From Pelagibacterales bacterium MED-G43 (GTDB lineage Bacteria; Pseudomonadota; Alphaproteobacteria; Pelagibacterales; Pelagibacteraceae), in contig NTJK01000005.1 in the NCBI GenBank assembly GCA_002457475.1, positions 1 through 22,305 on the forward strand: DNA of 22,305 nt. The letters run 5' to 3'. Shown here piece by piece: positions 7,712 through 19,133 of the stretch (the first letter of the stretch is position 1; each line of letters opens with the position of its first letter). The notes under the pieces are model-generated. The model did not search any database. It saw only the letters and a list, made by a program, of their open reading frames with translations, and was not told where the DNA came from. The translations under genes and the position numbers were made by a program.

Positions 7712-9784
7712 TTAAGCTAATTTCTTGGTTACCTCATCTTGTACGTTTTGAGGAACTTTATCATAATGGCTAAATTGCATTGTATATTGTGCTCTACCTT
7801 GTGTTGAAGAACGTAAATTATTTATATATCCAAACATATTTGCTAATGGAACCGTAGCATTAATTGCTGTAGCATTACCTCTAGGCTCCGTCGAAGCAAC
7901 TTGTCCCCTTCTGCTATTTAGGTCCCCAATAACATCACCCATAAAATCTTCAGGAGTAACTACTTCGACTTTCATCATTGGTTCTAAAAGTTTTAATGTA
8001 GCTTTTTGGCAAGCTTCTCTGAAACACATTCTTGATGCTATTTCAAAAGCTAATACACTTGAGTCAACATCATGGTGAAGGCCATCTAAAATTGTTACTT
8101 TATAATCGATCACTGGAAATCCTGCTAATATTCCACTCTCTGCTACACTTAACACTCCCTTTTCTACACCTGGAATAAATTCTTTTGGTATAGCTCCACC
8201 TTTAATTTTATTTTCAACTTCACGACCTTGTCCTGGTTCAAGTGGTTCAACGTTTAAAGTAACTTTAGCAAATTGACCTGATCCACCACTTTGCTTTTTA
8301 TGAATGTAAGTGACTTCTGTAGAGCCTAATATTGTTTCTCGATATGCTACTTGAGGTGCACCAACATTTGCCTCCACTTTAAATTCTCTTTTCATTCTAT
8401 CTACAATAATATCTAAATGTAGTTCTCCCATCCCTTTAATAATTGTTTGCCCTGACTCTTCATCAGAGGTAACTCTGAATGATGGGTCTTCTTTAGCTAA
8501 TCTAGCTAAAGCTTCACCCATTTTTTCTTGGTCTGCTTTAGTTTTAGGTTCTACTGCAATTTCTATTACAGGATCGGGGAACTCCATTGGTTCTAAAAGA
8601 ATTGGTTTATTCTCATTGCATAAGGTGTGTCCCGTGATTGTGTGTTTTAATCCTGCTAGAGCGACTATATCACCAGTTGTGGCTTCTTTAATATCTTCTC
8701 TGCTATTAGCATGCATTAAAAGCATTCTACCAACTCTCTCTGTTTTTTCTTTAGAGGAATTATATACAGATGTACCAGCTTGTATTTTACCAGAATAAAT
8801 TCTTATAAATGTTAAAGAACCTACAAATGGATCATTTGCAACTTTAAAAGCTAAAGCGGAAAATGGCTCGTTATCATCAAATTTCATTTCTAATTTATCT
8901 TCAGAATTAAGTTTTGTTGCTTCTATAGATCCAATATCTTTTGGACTTGGTAAATAATCTATTACTGCATCTAAAAGAGGTTGAACTCCTTTATTTTTAA
9001 AAGCAGAACCAGTTGTTATTGGAACAAAGCTAAAACCAAGAGTTCCTTTTCTTATACATCTTATTAAATCAGCTTCTGAGGGCTCTTTGCCTTCCAAATA
9101 AGACTCCATAAGTTTTTCGTCTTCTTCCACTGCAGCTTCAACTAATTCTTTCCTGTAGGTACTTGCTTTTTCTTTTAAATCTTCAGGAATATCGACAATA
9201 TCAAATTTTGCTCCCAAATCCTCATTCTGCCAAATAATTGCTTTCATTTTTACTAGATCCACGACACCTTTTAAATCTGCCTCTGCTCCAACAGGCAATT
9301 GTAAAACTAAAGGTTTACAACCAAGTCTATCCTTAATCATGTCCACACAACGATAAAAATCTGCTCCTGTTCTATCTAGTTTATTTACAAAACATATTCT
9401 CGGAACTTTATATTTATCAGCTTGTCTCCAAACAGTTTCTGATTGAGGTTCAACGCCTGCAACTCCATCAAAAACACAAACAGCTCCATCTAAAACTTTT
9501 AGCGATCTTTCTACTTCAATTGTAAAATCTACGTGGCCAGGTGTATCAATAATATTAATTCTATGATCTCTCCAAAAACAAGTCGTAGCAGCAGAAGTAA
9601 TAGTTATGCCTCTTTCTTGTTCTTGTTCCATCCAGTCCATTGTTGCAGCACCATCATGTACTTCACCAATTTTATGACTCTTTCCCGTATAATATAGTAC
9701 TCTTTCTGTTGTAGTCGTTTTACCGGCATCTATATGGGCCATGATACCAATATTTCTATATTTATCTAATGTGTACTTAGTCAT
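7712..9784 (-). CDS. fusA: Elongation factor G
   Basis: EF-G is the GTPase that drives ribosomal translocation and, with RRF, ribosome recycling. The 690 residues have all GTPase motifs in order: AHIDAGKTT (16-24), RGITI (58-62), DTPGH (80-84), NKLD (134-137) and the later GSAFKNKG. Domain II to V signatures follow, including GMGELHLDI and FREACQKA. The protein ends [13 protein letters not shown]. It lies between rpsG (6 nt) and rpsJ (2 nt); an AGGTGG sequence 9 nt upstream of the ATG lies over the final rpsG codons. It is the only fusA visible and is of the standard bacterial type. Confidence 0.99.
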   Translation of the reverse strand: MTKYTLDKYRNIGIMAHIDAGKTTTTERVLYYTGKSHKIGEVHDGAATMDWMEQEQERGITITSAATTCFWRDHRINIIDTPGHVDFTIEVERSLKVLDGAVCVFDGVAGVEPQSETVWRQADKYKVPRICFVNKLDRTGADFYRCVDMIKDRLGCKPLVLQLPVGAEADLKGVVDLVKMKAIIWQNEDLGAKFDIVDIPEDLKEKASTYRKELVEAAVEEDEKLMESYLEGKEPSEADLIRCIRKGTLGFSFVPITTGSAFKNKGVQPLLDAVIDYLPSPKDIGSIEATKLNSEDKLEMKFDDNEPFSALAFKVANDPFVGSLTFIRIYSGKIQAGTSVYNSSKEKTERVGRMLLMHANSREDIKEATTGDIVALAGLKHTITGHTLCNENKPILLEPMEFPDPVIEIAVEPKTKADQEKMGEALARLAKEDPSFRVTSDEESGQTIIKGMGELHLDIIVDRMKREFKVEANVGAPQVAYRETILGSTEVTYIHKKQSGGSGQFAKVTLNVEPLEPGQGREVENKIKGGAIPKEFIPGVEKGVLSVAESGILAGFPVIDYKVTILDGLHHDVDSSVLAFEIASRMCFREACQKATLKLLEPMMKVEVVTPEDFMGDVIGDLNSRRGQVASTEPRGNATAINATVPLANMFGYINNLRSSTQGRAQYTMQFSHYDKVPQNVQDEVTKKLA

Positions 9785-9790
9785 AATTTA

Positions 9791-10261
9791 TTACCACCTA
9801 AAATGTGCAAAAGCCTTATTTGACTCTGCCATTTTATGTGTGTCTTCTCTTTTTTTAATTGCTGATCCTTTATTTTGTGATGCATCTAAAATCTCTGCGT
9901 ATAATTTTTCTGCCATAGTTTTATTTTTTCTTTTTCTTGTAGCATCCATTATCCATCTTAATGCCAGAGCTTGAGCCCTTTTAGCTTTAACTTCTACTGG
10001 AACCTGATAAGTGGCACCTCCAACTCTTCGAGATCTACATTCAAGATTTGGTTTGACATTGCTAATGGCTGAGTTAAAAATTTTTAATGGGTCTTCTTTG
10101 TTTTTGGATTTAATTTTATCTAAAGCATCGTAAAGAATTTTTTCAGCTGTAGATCTTTTTCCATCGTACATAATTGAATTAATAAATTTTGAAACAACTT
10201 CTGAATGAAATTTTGGATCAGGATAAACTTTTCTAACTGGAGCTTTTCGTTTTCTAGACAT
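9791..10261 (-). CDS. rpsG: 30S ribosomal protein S7
   Basis: S7 is the primary binding protein of the 16S 3' major domain, lies next to the E site, and in E. coli is the translational repressor of the str operon. The 156 residues start [18 protein letters not shown] and contain [15 protein letters not shown] and [14 protein letters not shown], both diagnostic. It ends KAFAHFRW. It begins 3 nt after rpsL; the E. coli S7 target is in a roughly 100-nt rpsL-rpsG spacer, which is absent here, so control by S7 would need another site. A small alternative-frame ORF at 10120-10332 is a shadow. Confidence 0.98.
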   Translation of the reverse strand: MSRKRKAPVRKVYPDPKFHSEVVSKFINSIMYDGKRSTAEKILYDALDKIKSKNKEDPLKIFNSAISNVKPNLECRSRRVGGATYQVPVEVKAKRAQALALRWIMDATRKRKNKTMAEKLYAEILDASQNKGSAIKKREDTHKMAESNKAFAHFRW

Positions 10262-10264
10262 AAT

Positions 10265-10636
10265 TTATTTTGGTTTTTTTGCTCCGTAAAGAGATCTTCT
10301 TTGTTTTCTATTCGCGACACCTTGAGTATCAAGATTACCTCTTAAAATATGATAACGAACTCCTGGTAAATCTTTTACACGTCCACCTCTTAATAAAACT
10401 ACTGAATGTTCTTGTAAATTGTGACCTTCACCTGGAATATAAGCTGTAACTTCAAAACCATTAGATAATCTCACTCGTGCAACTTTTCTTAAAGCAGAAT
10501 TAGGTTTTTTTGGAGTTGTTGTATAAACTTTAACACACACTCCTCTCTTTAAAGGTTGTCTTTCAAGTGCTGGAACTTTGTTTCTAGCAACAGGTTTAAC
10601 TCTACTTTTTTTAATCAATTGATTAATTGTTGGCAT
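10265..10636 (-). CDS. rpsL: 30S ribosomal protein S12
   Basis: S12 is at the decoding centre and controls accuracy. The 123 residues begin [12 protein letters not shown] and contain [12 protein letters not shown] with Lys43 and [13 protein letters not shown] with Lys88. These are the two lysines whose substitution gives streptomycin resistance in other bacteria; both are wild type here. Asp89, the residue thiomethylated by RimO in E. coli, is also present. This is the first gene after the only sizeable spacer of the window. No convincing Shine-Dalgarno precedes the ATG (the upstream bases are TTCAAAATATTATT), which is notable for such a highly expressed gene. Confidence 0.99.
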   Translation of the reverse strand: MPTINQLIKKSRVKPVARNKVPALERQPLKRGVCVKVYTTTPKKPNSALRKVARVRLSNGFEVTAYIPGEGHNLQEHSVVLLRGGRVKDLPGVRYHILRGNLDTQGVANRKQRRSLYGAKKPK

Positions 10637-10647
10637 AATAATATTTT

Positions 10648-10715
10648 GAAGTTGGAATTAAGGATAAACCTTTAGGTATTTGGTTAGTGTTTAAGGTTAT
10701 AATTTACCTTACTTC
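10648..10715 (-). other. Possible structured leader of rpsL (str block)
   Basis: Between the predicted promoter and rpsL the transcript can form a hairpin TAAGGT / ACCTTA (10706-10711 with 10692-10697, loop 8 nt), a second small one AAGG / CCTT (10669-10672 with 10660-10663, loop 5 nt), and an outer GAAGT / ACTTC closure (10711-10715 with 10648-10652). The repeated AAGG and CCTT segments also allow alternative pairings. The base pairing is seen directly, but the stems are short and AU-rich, so chance is a real alternative. No known leader family was recognised. Confidence 0.35.
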
Positions 10716-10735
10716 TAACATTCAAAATGTGCCGT

Positions 10736-10763
10736 AAACTAGCATCGAATTGATAAAAGTCAA
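10736..10763 (-). promoter_or_regulatory. Candidate sigma-70-type promoter for rpsL-rpsG-fusA and downstream
   Basis: On the minus strand, TTGACT (10758-10763, five of six bases of the -35 consensus) is followed after 16 nt by TAGTTT (10736-10741) as a weak -10. Transcription would start near 10729 and leave about 93 nt of leader before rpsL. The site lies about 25-50 nt after the rpoC stop, in the only spacer longer than 100 nt (10637-10788). No GC-rich hairpin with a T-run follows rpoC, so this is probably an internal promoter added to readthrough from upstream. Confidence 0.5.
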
Positions 10764-10788
10764 TAATTTATGGGTTTTAAAATTAAAT

Positions 10789-13700
10789 TTAAGCTGTTTG
10801 TTCTGGCGCTTCTGGAGCCGATTCTAGCTCTTGTTTTTTAAGTTCTTCCAACCTAGCCTTATCTTGATCTCTTGCTTGCTTATCCCAGTCAATTTTAGTT
10901 AATCCAGTACCCGCTGGGACTAATCTACCAACAATAACGTTCTCTTTTAAACCTTCTAATGAGTCAGTTTTTCCTTTAATGGATGCATCAGTTAGAACTC
11001 TAGTGGTTTCTTGGAATGAAGCTGCTGATATAAATGAGTTGGTTTGAAGAGAAGCTTTAGTTATTCCAAGTAAAACTCTTTCAAAAATGGCCGGTTTCTT
11101 TTTCTCTTCTCTCAATTTGTCGTTTATAACGTTAATGTCTAATAAATCTATTACTTCACCAGCTAATAATTCAGAGTCTCCAGGATCTTTAACTTCAACT
11201 CTTTTCAACATTTGTCTAACAATAGTTTCAATATGTTTGTCATTAATTACAACACCTTGAAGTCTATAAACTTCTTGAACTTCAGTTACAAAATACTCTG
11301 TTAATTTTTCAACACCCAATACTCTTAAAATATCGTGTGGCAATGGAGCTCCATCAAGTAAATATTCACCTTTTTTAATTTTTTCTCCCTGGTTAAAATT
11401 GACGTGTTTTCCTTTTGGAATTAAATAATTTGAAGTTTCACCGGTTGAAGCAACAATAGAAATTTTTTGTTTACCCCTAACTTCTTTTCCAAATTCTATA
11501 ACTCCATCATTCTCAGCTATAATTGCACTATCTTTTGGTTTCCTTGCTTCAAATAGTTCAGCAACTCTTGGTAGACCGCCGGTAATATCTTTTGTTTTAG
11601 ATGTTTCTTTTGGTAATCTTGCCAATACATCTCCAGCAGAAATTTTCTGACCATCTTTTACAGATAAAATAGTATCTGGAACTAAATAATATCTTGCTTC
11701 ATTTCCATCAGCTTTTTTAATAATTTCACCTTTATCATTTCTAAGAGTTATCCTTGGTTTTAATTCAGAGTTTTTAGATGAAGATTTCCAGTCAGTTACA
11801 GATTTTGATGATAATCCTGTTGCATCATCAAGAGTCTCGGTCAAAGAGCTGCCTTCCATTAAATCCATATAATTTGCAATTCCTCCTGTTTCAGCAATAA
11901 CTGGTAGAGTATATGGATCCCATTCTGCAATTTTTTTTCCTTTATCAACTATATCACCGTCTTTAAAAAATAGTTTTGATCCGTAGTTAACTTTATAAAT
12001 TGCTAATTGCCTGCCGTTGTCATCTTCGATGCTTAGTTGAGTATTTCTACCCATAACTATAGTGTTCTTTTTTGAGTCTTCTATAAGATTTTTATTTATT
12101 ATATTTAATTTTCCTTTTGTTTGAGAGATTATTTGAGACTCCTCTTTAATTTGGGCAGTTCCTCCAACGTGGAACGTTCTCATGGTTAATTGCGTGCCTG
12201 GCTCTCCAATTGATTGAGCAGCAATCATTCCTACTGCTTCTCCTACGCTCACAAGCTTACCTCTTGCAAGATCTCTACCATAGCATACTTGGCAAACACC
12301 TTTTGTTGATGCACAAGTAATTACCGAATAAACGTTGACTGATTTAACACCCGCTGCATCAATTTTTTCACAATCAAATTCATCAATTAATTTATCTTTC
12401 TTAATAATTATTTCACCAGTCACTGGATTTTTAATATTCTCTGCAATAACTCTTCCTAAAACTCTCTCAGATAGACTAACTAAAATGTTTCCTCCTTCAA
12501 TGATTTCTGAAATAGTTACAGATGATCTTTTTTTAGGATCACATTCAGCTTTTGTTATTTGTACATCTTGAGCGACATCACATAATCTTCTTGTAAGATA
12601 ACCTGAGTTTGCAGTTTTTAAAGCAGTATCCGCCAAACCTTTTCTAGCACCGTGTGTAGAATTGAAATATTCTAAAACTGATAAACCTTCTTTAAAATTT
12701 GCGATAATAGGTGTTTCAATAATTTCACCTGAAGGTTTTGCTATTAAACCTCTCATTCCAGCTAATTGTTTCATTTGAGCTTGTGATCCTCTTGCACCAG
12801 AATCAGCCATCATATAAACTGAATTTGTTTCTATTCTGTCATCGTCATAAATTTTTTCTGCTGATGAAATTTCTTTCATCATTTCGTTTGCAACAGTGTC
12901 AGTACACTTAGACCAAATATCAACAACTTTATTATACTTCTCTCCTCTTGTAATTAATCCATCAGAATACTGCTTCTCATACTCTTCAATTTGTTTTTTT
13001 GTACTGCTAATTAAATTCTCTTTTGTTTTTGGTATTATCAAATCGTCTTTTCCAAATGATATTCCTGCTTTAAATGCATGCTTAAAACCAAGAGTTTTTA
13101 TCCTATCACAAAAAATTACTGTTTCTTTTTGTCCACAATATCTAAAAATAGTGTCTATTACTTCAGATACATTCTTTTTAGTTAATAACTTGTTTACTAA
13201 CGTAAATTTAATATTATGATTTTTCGGCAGAACATTAGCTAGTAAAAACCTTCCTGCTGTGCTTGTGTATTTCTCTATAGTAACTTTGCCGTCTTTATCA
13301 ACTGTGTTAAATGTAGAAACTATTTTTGAATGTAAACTAATTGATTTATTTTCTAATGCTTGTTCAATTTCTTCAATACTCGAAAATATTCCTTTAGGTT
13401 TTTTATCGTTTTCTTCTGCTTGAGAGAGGTAATAAATTCCCAATACTATGTCCTGACTAGGTACAATTATAGGTTTACCATTTGATGGACTTAAAATATT
13501 GTTTGTGGACATCATTAAAACCCTAGCTTCTAATTGGGCTTCTAAACTTAAAGGTATATGAACAGCCATTTGATCCCCATCAAAATCTGCATTGAATGCA
13601 GCACAAACCAATGGATGTAATTCAATAGCATTTCCTTCAATAAGTTTTGCCTCAAAAGCTTGCACTCCAAGTCTGTGCAGTGTCGGTGCTCGGTTTAAAA

Positions 13701-14976
13701 GGATAGGATGTTCCCTAATTATATGTTCAAGTGAGTCCCAAACTTCACTTTTTTCTTTTTCTACTAATCTTTTTGCTTGCTTGATAGTTGTTGCCAAACC
13801 TAATTTGTCTAATCTTGCATATAAAAAAGGTTTAAATAACTCTAAGGCCATTTTTTTAGGAAGACCACATTGGTGCAGTTTTAATTCTGGGCCCACAACA
13901 ATTACTGATCTACCTGAGTAGTCTACTCTTTTTCCTAATAAATTTTGTCTGAATCTACCTTGCTTACCTTTTAGCATTTCAGCTAATGATTTAAGAGGTC
14001 TTTTACCTGTACCAGTTATAACTCTGCCTCTTCTACCATTATCAAATAATGCATCTACTGACTCTTGAAGCATTCTTTTTTCATTTCTTACAATAATGTC
14101 TGGAGCTTTTAAGTCTAAAAGTCTTTTTAATCTGTTGTTTCTATTTATAACTCTTCTATATAAATCATTTAAATCTGAAGTTGCAAATCTTCCACCGTCT
14201 AATGGCACTAATGGTCTTAACTCTGGTGGTATAACTGGAACAGAAGTCAAAATCATCCACTCTGGTTTATTACCTGAATTAATAAAAGACTCGATTAATT
14301 TTAGTCTTTTAATAGTTCTTTCTTCAGTAACTTTTGATTTTATTTCTTTTAAAGACTCTCTTAATCTTTTTTGTTCTTTCTTAAGGTCTAAGTTTACTAA
14401 AATTTCTCTAACAGCTTCCGCCCCAATTCCAGCTGTAAAAGCATCTTCACCAAACTCTTCTTGTGCTTTTAGCAGTGCTTCTTCTGAAATAAGTTGTCCC
14501 TTTTTTAAAGTTGTTAAACCAGGTTCCACTACAATAAAACTTTCAAAATAAAGAACTTTCTCAACTTCTTTCAGCTTCATGTCTATAGCTAAAGAAATTC
14601 TACTTGGTAAAGATTTTAAAAACCAAATATGAGCTACTGGGCAGGCTAGATCAATATGTCCCATTCTTTCTCTTCTTACATTTGATTTTGTTACTTCAAC
14701 TCCACATTTTTCACAGATAATCCCTCTAAATTTCATTCTTTTATATTTTCCACATAGACATTCGTAATCTTTTACTGGTCCAAATATTCTTGAACAAAAC
14801 AAGCCATCTTTTTCTGGTCTGAAAGTTCTGTAATTAATGGTTTCTGGTTTTTTTATTTCACCATAAGACCATGATTTGATTTTCTCGGGGCTGGCTAAAG
14901 TAATCTTTATGCTATCAAAATTATTTTCTTGAGTTAAATTCTGATTTTCAAAGCTTTTTGTGATATTTCTTTCCAT
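10789..14976 (-). CDS. rpoC: DNA-directed RNA polymerase subunit beta'
   Basis: The beta' subunit carries the metal-binding catalytic loop of RNA polymerase. In the 1395 residues the N-terminal zinc ribbon cysteines are at about 73, 75, 88 and 91. The catalytic NADFDGDQM is at 462-470 with Asp464, 466 and 468. The bridge-helix region [18 protein letters not shown] is near 727-744. The second zinc site cysteines are at about 812, 888, 895 and 898, and the trigger-loop part [17 protein letters not shown] follows. Length and domain order match other proteobacteria, and no large insertion stands out. The start is 2 nt after rpoB, with no strong ribosome-binding site, so translation is probably coupled. 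Confidence 0.99.
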   Translation of the reverse strand: MERNITKSFENQNLTQENNFDSIKITLASPEKIKSWSYGEIKKPETINYRTFRPEKDGLFCSRIFGPVKDYECLCGKYKRMKFRGIICEKCGVEVTKSNVRRERMGHIDLACPVAHIWFLKSLPSRISLAIDMKLKEVEKVLYFESFIVVEPGLTTLKKGQLISEEALLKAQEEFGEDAFTAGIGAEAVREILVNLDLKKEQKRLRESLKEIKSKVTEERTIKRLKLIESFINSGNKPEWMILTSVPVIPPELRPLVPLDGGRFATSDLNDLYRRVINRNNRLKRLLDLKAPDIIVRNEKRMLQESVDALFDNGRRGRVITGTGKRPLKSLAEMLKGKQGRFRQNLLGKRVDYSGRSVIVVGPELKLHQCGLPKKMALELFKPFLYARLDKLGLATTIKQAKRLVEKEKSEVWDSLEHIIREHPILLNRAPTLHRLGVQAFEAKLIEGNAIELHPLVCAAFNADFDGDQMAVHIPLSLEAQLEARVLMMSTNNILSPSNGKPIIVPSQDIVLGIYYLSQAEENDKKPKGIFSSIEEIEQALENKSISLHSKIVSTFNTVDKDGKVTIEKYTSTAGRFLLANVLPKNHNIKFTLVNKLLTKKNVSEVIDTIFRYCGQKETVIFCDRIKTLGFKHAFKAGISFGKDDLIIPKTKENLISSTKKQIEEYEKQYSDGLITRGEKYNKVVDIWSKCTDTVANEMMKEISSAEKIYDDDRIETNSVYMMADSGARGSQAQMKQLAGMRGLIAKPSGEIIETPIIANFKEGLSVLEYFNSTHGARKGLADTALKTANSGYLTRRLCDVAQDVQITKAECDPKKRSSVTISEIIEGGNILVSLSERVLGRVIAENIKNPVTGEIIIKKDKLIDEFDCEKIDAAGVKSVNVYSVITCASTKGVCQVCYGRDLARGKLVSVGEAVGMIAAQSIGEPGTQLTMRTFHVGGTAQIKEESQIISQTKGKLNIINKNLIEDSKKNTIVMGRNTQLSIEDDNGRQLAIYKVNYGSKLFFKDGDIVDKGKKIAEWDPYTLPVIAETGGIANYMDLMEGSSLTETLDDATGLSSKSVTDWKSSSKNSELKPRITLRNDKGEIIKKADGNEARYYLVPDTILSVKDGQKISAGDVLARLPKETSKTKDITGGLPRVAELFEARKPKDSAIIAENDGVIEFGKEVRGKQKISIVASTGETSNYLIPKGKHVNFNQGEKIKKGEYLLDGAPLPHDILRVLGVEKLTEYFVTEVQEVYRLQGVVINDKHIETIVRQMLKRVEVKDPGDSELLAGEVIDLLDINVINDKLREEKKKPAIFERVLLGITKASLQTNSFISAASFQETTRVLTDASIKGKTDSLEGLKENVIVGRLVPAGTGLTKIDWDKQARDQDKARLEELKKQELESAPEAPEQTA

Positions 14977-14978
14977 AA

Positions 14979-17900
14979 TTAATTTAACTCAATATTTAAG
15001 CCTAATGCTCTTATCTCTTTTACTAAAACGTTAAAAGACTCTGGAACACCTGACTCAAAGTTATTATTTCCTTTTACTATAGTTTCGTAAACTTTTGTTC
15101 TTCCTGCGACATCATCTGATTTAACAGTTAATATTTCTTGTAAAGTGTATGAAGCACCGTAAGCTTCAAGTGCCCAAACTTCCATTTCTCCAAATCTCTG
15201 GCCTCCTAGCTGTGCTTTTCCTCCAAGTGGTTGTTGCGTCACCAAACTGTATGGACCGGTAGATCTAGCGTGAATTTTATCTTCTACAAGGTGATTTAAT
15301 TTTAACATATAAATAATTCCGACGGTTACAGGTCTATCAAATCTTTCTCCGGTTTGACCATTCCATAAGTGTGTTTGACCTGAATTAGGTAGTTTAGCGA
15401 GATCTAACATTTTTGTTATATCTCCAGTGCTTGCACCATCAAAAACCGGTGTAGCAATTGGAACTCCATTGGATAAGTTCTGAACTAATTCAGCAACCTC
15501 TTTATTTGATAATTTAGATATAACTCCTTCATAGTAATTTTTTCCATAAATCTCTTTTAATTTTTCTTTTATTTGTTCAATTTCTTTGTCGAAATTCTTT
15601 AAGTATTTTTTGATCTGATCACCAAGCTCAGAACATGACCAGCCTAAATGTGTTTCCAAAATTTGACCAACATTCATTCTGCTCGGGACTCCAAGTGGAT
15701 TTAAAACTATGTCAACTGGTTTTCCGTTTTCCATATATGGCATATCCTCTACTGGAACAATTTTACTAACTACACCTTTGTTGCCATGTCTACCTGCCAT
15801 TTTATCACCTGGCATTAATCTTCTTTTTACAGCAACAAACACTTTTACTACTTTCATGACAGTTGGTAATAAGTCATCGCCTTGTTGTATTTTTGTGACT
15901 TTATCTTCAAATCTAAATTTTATATCTTCAGATGCATTTTCAAATTGATTTTTAAGTTTTTCTAAATCTGTATTTAATTCTACTTTACTTAAAGGTATTT
16001 TCCATAAATCTTTTAATGATAAACTTTCAAAATCATTTTGATTTAAAGTAGTACCAGGTTTTAATTCTTTAAATTGTTTATTAATACTTTGTCCATTCAA
16101 TAAATCTATAACTCTAAGTTTTATGTTTCTATTTAGTATTTCTTCTTCCACTTTTTTATCTTCTTGAACAGATTCTATTTCAGCTCTCTCTATAGCTATT
16201 GATCTTTCATCTTTTTCTATACCATGCCTATTAAAAACCCTAACATCAATTACTACACCTGTGCTTCCTGAAGGTAATTTTAAAGATGAGTCTCTAACAT
16301 CTGTAGCTTTTTCTCCAAATATAGATCTTAATAATTTTTCCTCTGGGCTAGAAGATGTTTCGCTCTTTGGAGTAACTTTTCCAACTAATATGTCACCTGG
16401 TTTAACTTCTGCGCCTACATAAACTATTCCAGACTCATCAAGATTTCTTAAACTTTCTTCACTTACATTTGGAATATCTCTTGTTATTTCTTCTGCACCA
16501 AGCTTTGTATCTCTTGCCATAGACTCGTATTCCTCAATATGAACTGAGGTGAATACGTCATCTGTAACGCATCTTTCAGAAATTAATATTGAGTCTTCAA
16601 AATTGTATCCCTGCCAAGGCATAAAAGCGACCGTAACATTTTTACCTAAAGCTAATTCTCCTAATTTAGTTGCCGGGCCATCAGCAATAATATCGCCCTT
16701 TTTAATTTTATCACCTACTTTGACCAATGGTTTTTGATTGATACATGTATTCTGGTTTGAACGCTGAAATTTAGATAAGTTATAAATATCAACAGCCGAT
16801 TGGGATAAATCAGTTACGTCAGTTGCTTTGACTACAATTCTTTTACCATCAATTTTATCAACTATGCCACTTCTCTTAGCAACTATGGTTACTCCTGAGT
16901 CTAAAGCAACGTCAGATTCGATGCCTGTTCCTACTAGAGGTGACTCTGGTTTTAATAAAGGCACCGCTTGTCGCATCATGTTAGAGCCCATTAACGCTCT
17001 ATTAGCATCATCATTTTCTAAAAAAGGTATTAAAGCGGCAGCAACAGATACTAATTGTTTAGGTGAAACATCTATGAATTCTATATTCTCTCTCGAAGAT
17101 AATTCAAAATTAAGATTTTTTCTACAAGCTACTAGTTCTTCTACAAATGAACCATCTTTATTCAGTGCAGAATTAGCCTGAGCAATTGTATGTTTCTCTT
17201 CTTCAATAGCTGACAAATATTTAATTTCTGAGGTCACTTTACCATTGATGACTTTTTTATATGGACTTTCTATGTAACCAAATTTGTTTACTCTACAATA
17301 AGTAGCTAAACTATTGATCAAACCAATATTTGGACCTTCTGGAGTTTCAATTGGACATATTCTTCCATAATGAGTTGGGTGAACATCTCTCACTTCAAAA
17401 CCTGCTCTTTCTCTAGTTAATCCACCTGGTCCTAGAGCTGATACTCTTCTTTTATGTGTAATTTCAGATAATGGATTAGTTTGATCCATAAATTGAGAAA
17501 GCTGAGATGTTGCAAAAAAATCTTTTAAAGAGGTAGTTATTGGTTTTGCATTAATTAAATCTTGAGGCATAGCTGACTCTATCTCTAAAAAAGTAGACAT
17601 TTTTTCTTTTACCGTTCTTTCCATTCTTAAGAGGCCAATTCTGAATTGATTTTCTACCAATTCACCTACGGATCTAACTCTTCGATTTCCTAAATGATCA
17701 ATATCATCTACATCGCCCTTACCATCTCTTAAATCTAACATGAATTTTATTATTGCTACTATATCAGTTGTTTCTAATATAGTTTTTTTAGGGCTTGTAT
17801 TTAGATTAAGTTTGGAATTCAGTTTTACTCTACCAACTTCTGATAAATCATATCTTTCTTTTTTAAAATATAAATTACTAAATATTTCCTCTGCAATTTC

Positions 17901-19070
17901 AACAGAAGGAGCTTCTCCCGGCCTTAGAACTTTATAGATATCATTAAGTGCTTCTGTTTTATTGATATTTTTATCTATTTTAAGACTTTCTAAAATGTAA
18001 GGCCCTTTATTAATTGGATCTATATTTACAACATTTAGTTCTTTTTCGCCTTGGGATATTATTTTTTCTAATTGTTCTTCAGTGATATCAAAACCAGCTC
18101 CAACTATAATTTCTCCATTTTTATCTTTTATGTCTTTCCCTAAATATTTGCCTATAATTTGATCATTTGGAATGGAAATAGAGGTTAATCCTTTTTCTTG
18201 AAGTTTTTTTGCAATAACAACATTTAATTTTTCACCTTTGCCTAGAATTTTTTTATTGTTTTTTGCATCAATTAAATCGTAGGAAAGTTTAAGCGGTCTT
18301 TTATAGTTTTCCAAATCAAAATCTGTAACCCAGCTTTTTGTCTCTTTGTTAAATATATATTTATTTGTTGAATAGAAAGTATCAATAATTTTATCTTTAG
18401 AAAATCCTAGCGCAAACAAAAAGGATGTTATTGGAAGTTTTTTCTTTCTATCTATTCTAAAATATAAAATATCCTTTGGGTCAAATTCAAAATCAAGCCA
18501 AGACCCTCTACCAGGGATAATTCTGCAATTAAATAAAAGTTTACCACTTGCATGTGTTTTACCTTTATCGTGATCAAAAAATACTCCAGGACTTCTGTGC
18601 ATTTGATTTACGACAACTCTTTCTACGCCATTAGTTATAAAAGTTGCGCTTGGTGTCATTAACGGAAGATCTCCAATAAAAACTTCCTGTTCTTTGGCAG
18701 AAAGAATTTGTTTTGTGTTGTTTTCAGCATCTATATCGTAGACAACTAGTCTTAAATTTGCTTTTAGTGCAGCTGAGTAGGAAAGACTTCTTTGCTTACA
18801 TTCTATTACGTCAAATTTTGGTTTTTCTAGTTTATAAGAAATATATTCTAAAGTTGATTTATCATTTCCATCTTCAATAGGAAAAATACTTTTAAAAACT
18901 TTATCAATACCTTTAGATAGATCACTTAATTGCTCATTTAATGATTTGGACTCTAAAAATTCATTATATGAATTTTTTTGTACTTCTATTAGATTTGGAA
19001 TAGATAATCCCTCTACTAATTTACCAAAGTTTTTTCTTATATGTTTCTTTTGAGTAAAAGATAATTGCAT
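14979..19070 (-). CDS. rpoB: DNA-directed RNA polymerase subunit beta
   Basis: The beta subunit forms one pincer of RNA polymerase and the rifampicin pocket. I start at the ATG at 19068-19070 (1363 residues, [18 protein letters not shown]); an in-frame TTG one codon upstream is possible but less likely. The rifampicin cluster [20 protein letters not shown] is at about 522-541. Asp529, His539, Arg542 and Ser544 correspond to E. coli 516, 526, 529 and 531 and are the sensitive type; Thr531 replaces Asn518. Further hallmarks are [27 protein letters not shown] and the C-terminal [21 protein letters not shown] long hairpin ends 11 nt before the start. Confidence 0.99.
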   Translation of the reverse strand: MQLSFTQKKHIRKNFGKLVEGLSIPNLIEVQKNSYNEFLESKSLNEQLSDLSKGIDKVFKSIFPIEDGNDKSTLEYISYKLEKPKFDVIECKQRSLSYSAALKANLRLVVYDIDAENNTKQILSAKEQEVFIGDLPLMTPSATFITNGVERVVVNQMHRSPGVFFDHDKGKTHASGKLLFNCRIIPGRGSWLDFEFDPKDILYFRIDRKKKLPITSFLFALGFSKDKIIDTFYSTNKYIFNKETKSWVTDFDLENYKRPLKLSYDLIDAKNNKKILGKGEKLNVVIAKKLQEKGLTSISIPNDQIIGKYLGKDIKDKNGEIIVGAGFDITEEQLEKIISQGEKELNVVNIDPINKGPYILESLKIDKNINKTEALNDIYKVLRPGEAPSVEIAEEIFSNLYFKKERYDLSEVGRVKLNSKLNLNTSPKKTILETTDIVAIIKFMLDLRDGKGDVDDIDHLGNRRVRSVGELVENQFRIGLLRMERTVKEKMSTFLEIESAMPQDLINAKPITTSLKDFFATSQLSQFMDQTNPLSEITHKRRVSALGPGGLTRERAGFEVRDVHPTHYGRICPIETPEGPNIGLINSLATYCRVNKFGYIESPYKKVINGKVTSEIKYLSAIEEEKHTIAQANSALNKDGSFVEELVACRKNLNFELSSRENIEFIDVSPKQLVSVAAALIPFLENDDANRALMGSNMMRQAVPLLKPESPLVGTGIESDVALDSGVTIVAKRSGIVDKIDGKRIVVKATDVTDLSQSAVDIYNLSKFQRSNQNTCINQKPLVKVGDKIKKGDIIADGPATKLGELALGKNVTVAFMPWQGYNFEDSILISERCVTDDVFTSVHIEEYESMARDTKLGAEEITRDIPNVSEESLRNLDESGIVYVGAEVKPGDILVGKVTPKSETSSSPEEKLLRSIFGEKATDVRDSSLKLPSGSTGVVIDVRVFNRHGIEKDERSIAIERAEIESVQEDKKVEEEILNRNIKLRVIDLLNGQSINKQFKELKPGTTLNQNDFESLSLKDLWKIPLSKVELNTDLEKLKNQFENASEDIKFRFEDKVTKIQQGDDLLPTVMKVVKVFVAVKRRLMPGDKMAGRHGNKGVVSKIVPVEDMPYMENGKPVDIVLNPLGVPSRMNVGQILETHLGWSCSELGDQIKKYLKNFDKEIEQIKEKLKEIYGKNYYEGVISKLSNKEVAELVQNLSNGVPIATPVFDGASTGDITKMLDLAKLPNSGQTHLWNGQTGERFDRPVTVGIIYMLKLNHLVEDKIHARSTGPYSLVTQQPLGGKAQLGGQRFGEMEVWALEAYGASYTLQEILTVKSDDVAGRTKVYETIVKGNNNFESGVPESFNVLVKEIRALGLNIELN

Positions 19071-19081
19071 CAAATATAAAA

Positions 19082-19118
19082 AAATTTTACTGCAATTTTT
19101 TAATTTGCAATAAAATTT
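19082..19118 (-). promoter_or_regulatory. Long AU-rich hairpin between rplL and rpoB (candidate attenuator or processing site)
   Basis: On the minus strand AAATTTTATTGCAA (19105-19118) and TTGCAGTAAAATTT (19082-19095) pair over 14 bp with only one G-U wobble, around a 9-nt loop (ATTAAAAAA). The stem is followed by more T residues (TTTTATATTTG) and then the rpoB ATG 11 nt after the stem. Stem plus U-rich tail resembles an intrinsic terminator, though the stem has only two G-C pairs. In E. coli the same gene junction carries a partial terminator and an RNase III site. It may also mask the rpoB ribosome-binding region. The 60-bp gap contains nothing else. Confidence 0.6.
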
Positions 19119-19133
19119 AGTCTTTAATTTTGT

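Noticed and set aside
10120..10332. 70-residue minus-strand ORF overlapping the rpsL-rpsG junction
   Set aside because: It is out of frame with both genes, which are intact and cover the same bases. The Lys/Leu/Gln-rich translation is a frame shadow.
10764..10791. Terminator after rpoC
   Set aside because: The sequence after the stop is plain A/T-rich with no stable stem followed by a T-run.
14096..14551. 151-residue ORF on the plus strand, and similar ones at 13592-13921, 16828-17181 and 330-737
   Set aside because: All are antisense to conserved parts of rpoC, rpoB or rplF and show Ser/Phe/Leu-rich low-quality translations typical of reverse-strand reading.
19075..19118. Possible promoter for rpoB in the rplL-rpoB gap (TTGCAA - 15 nt - TAAAAT)
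   Set aside because: The -35 match is only four of six, the spacer is short, and the same bases form the 14-bp stem, which explains them better. It is not excluded, but too weak to list.
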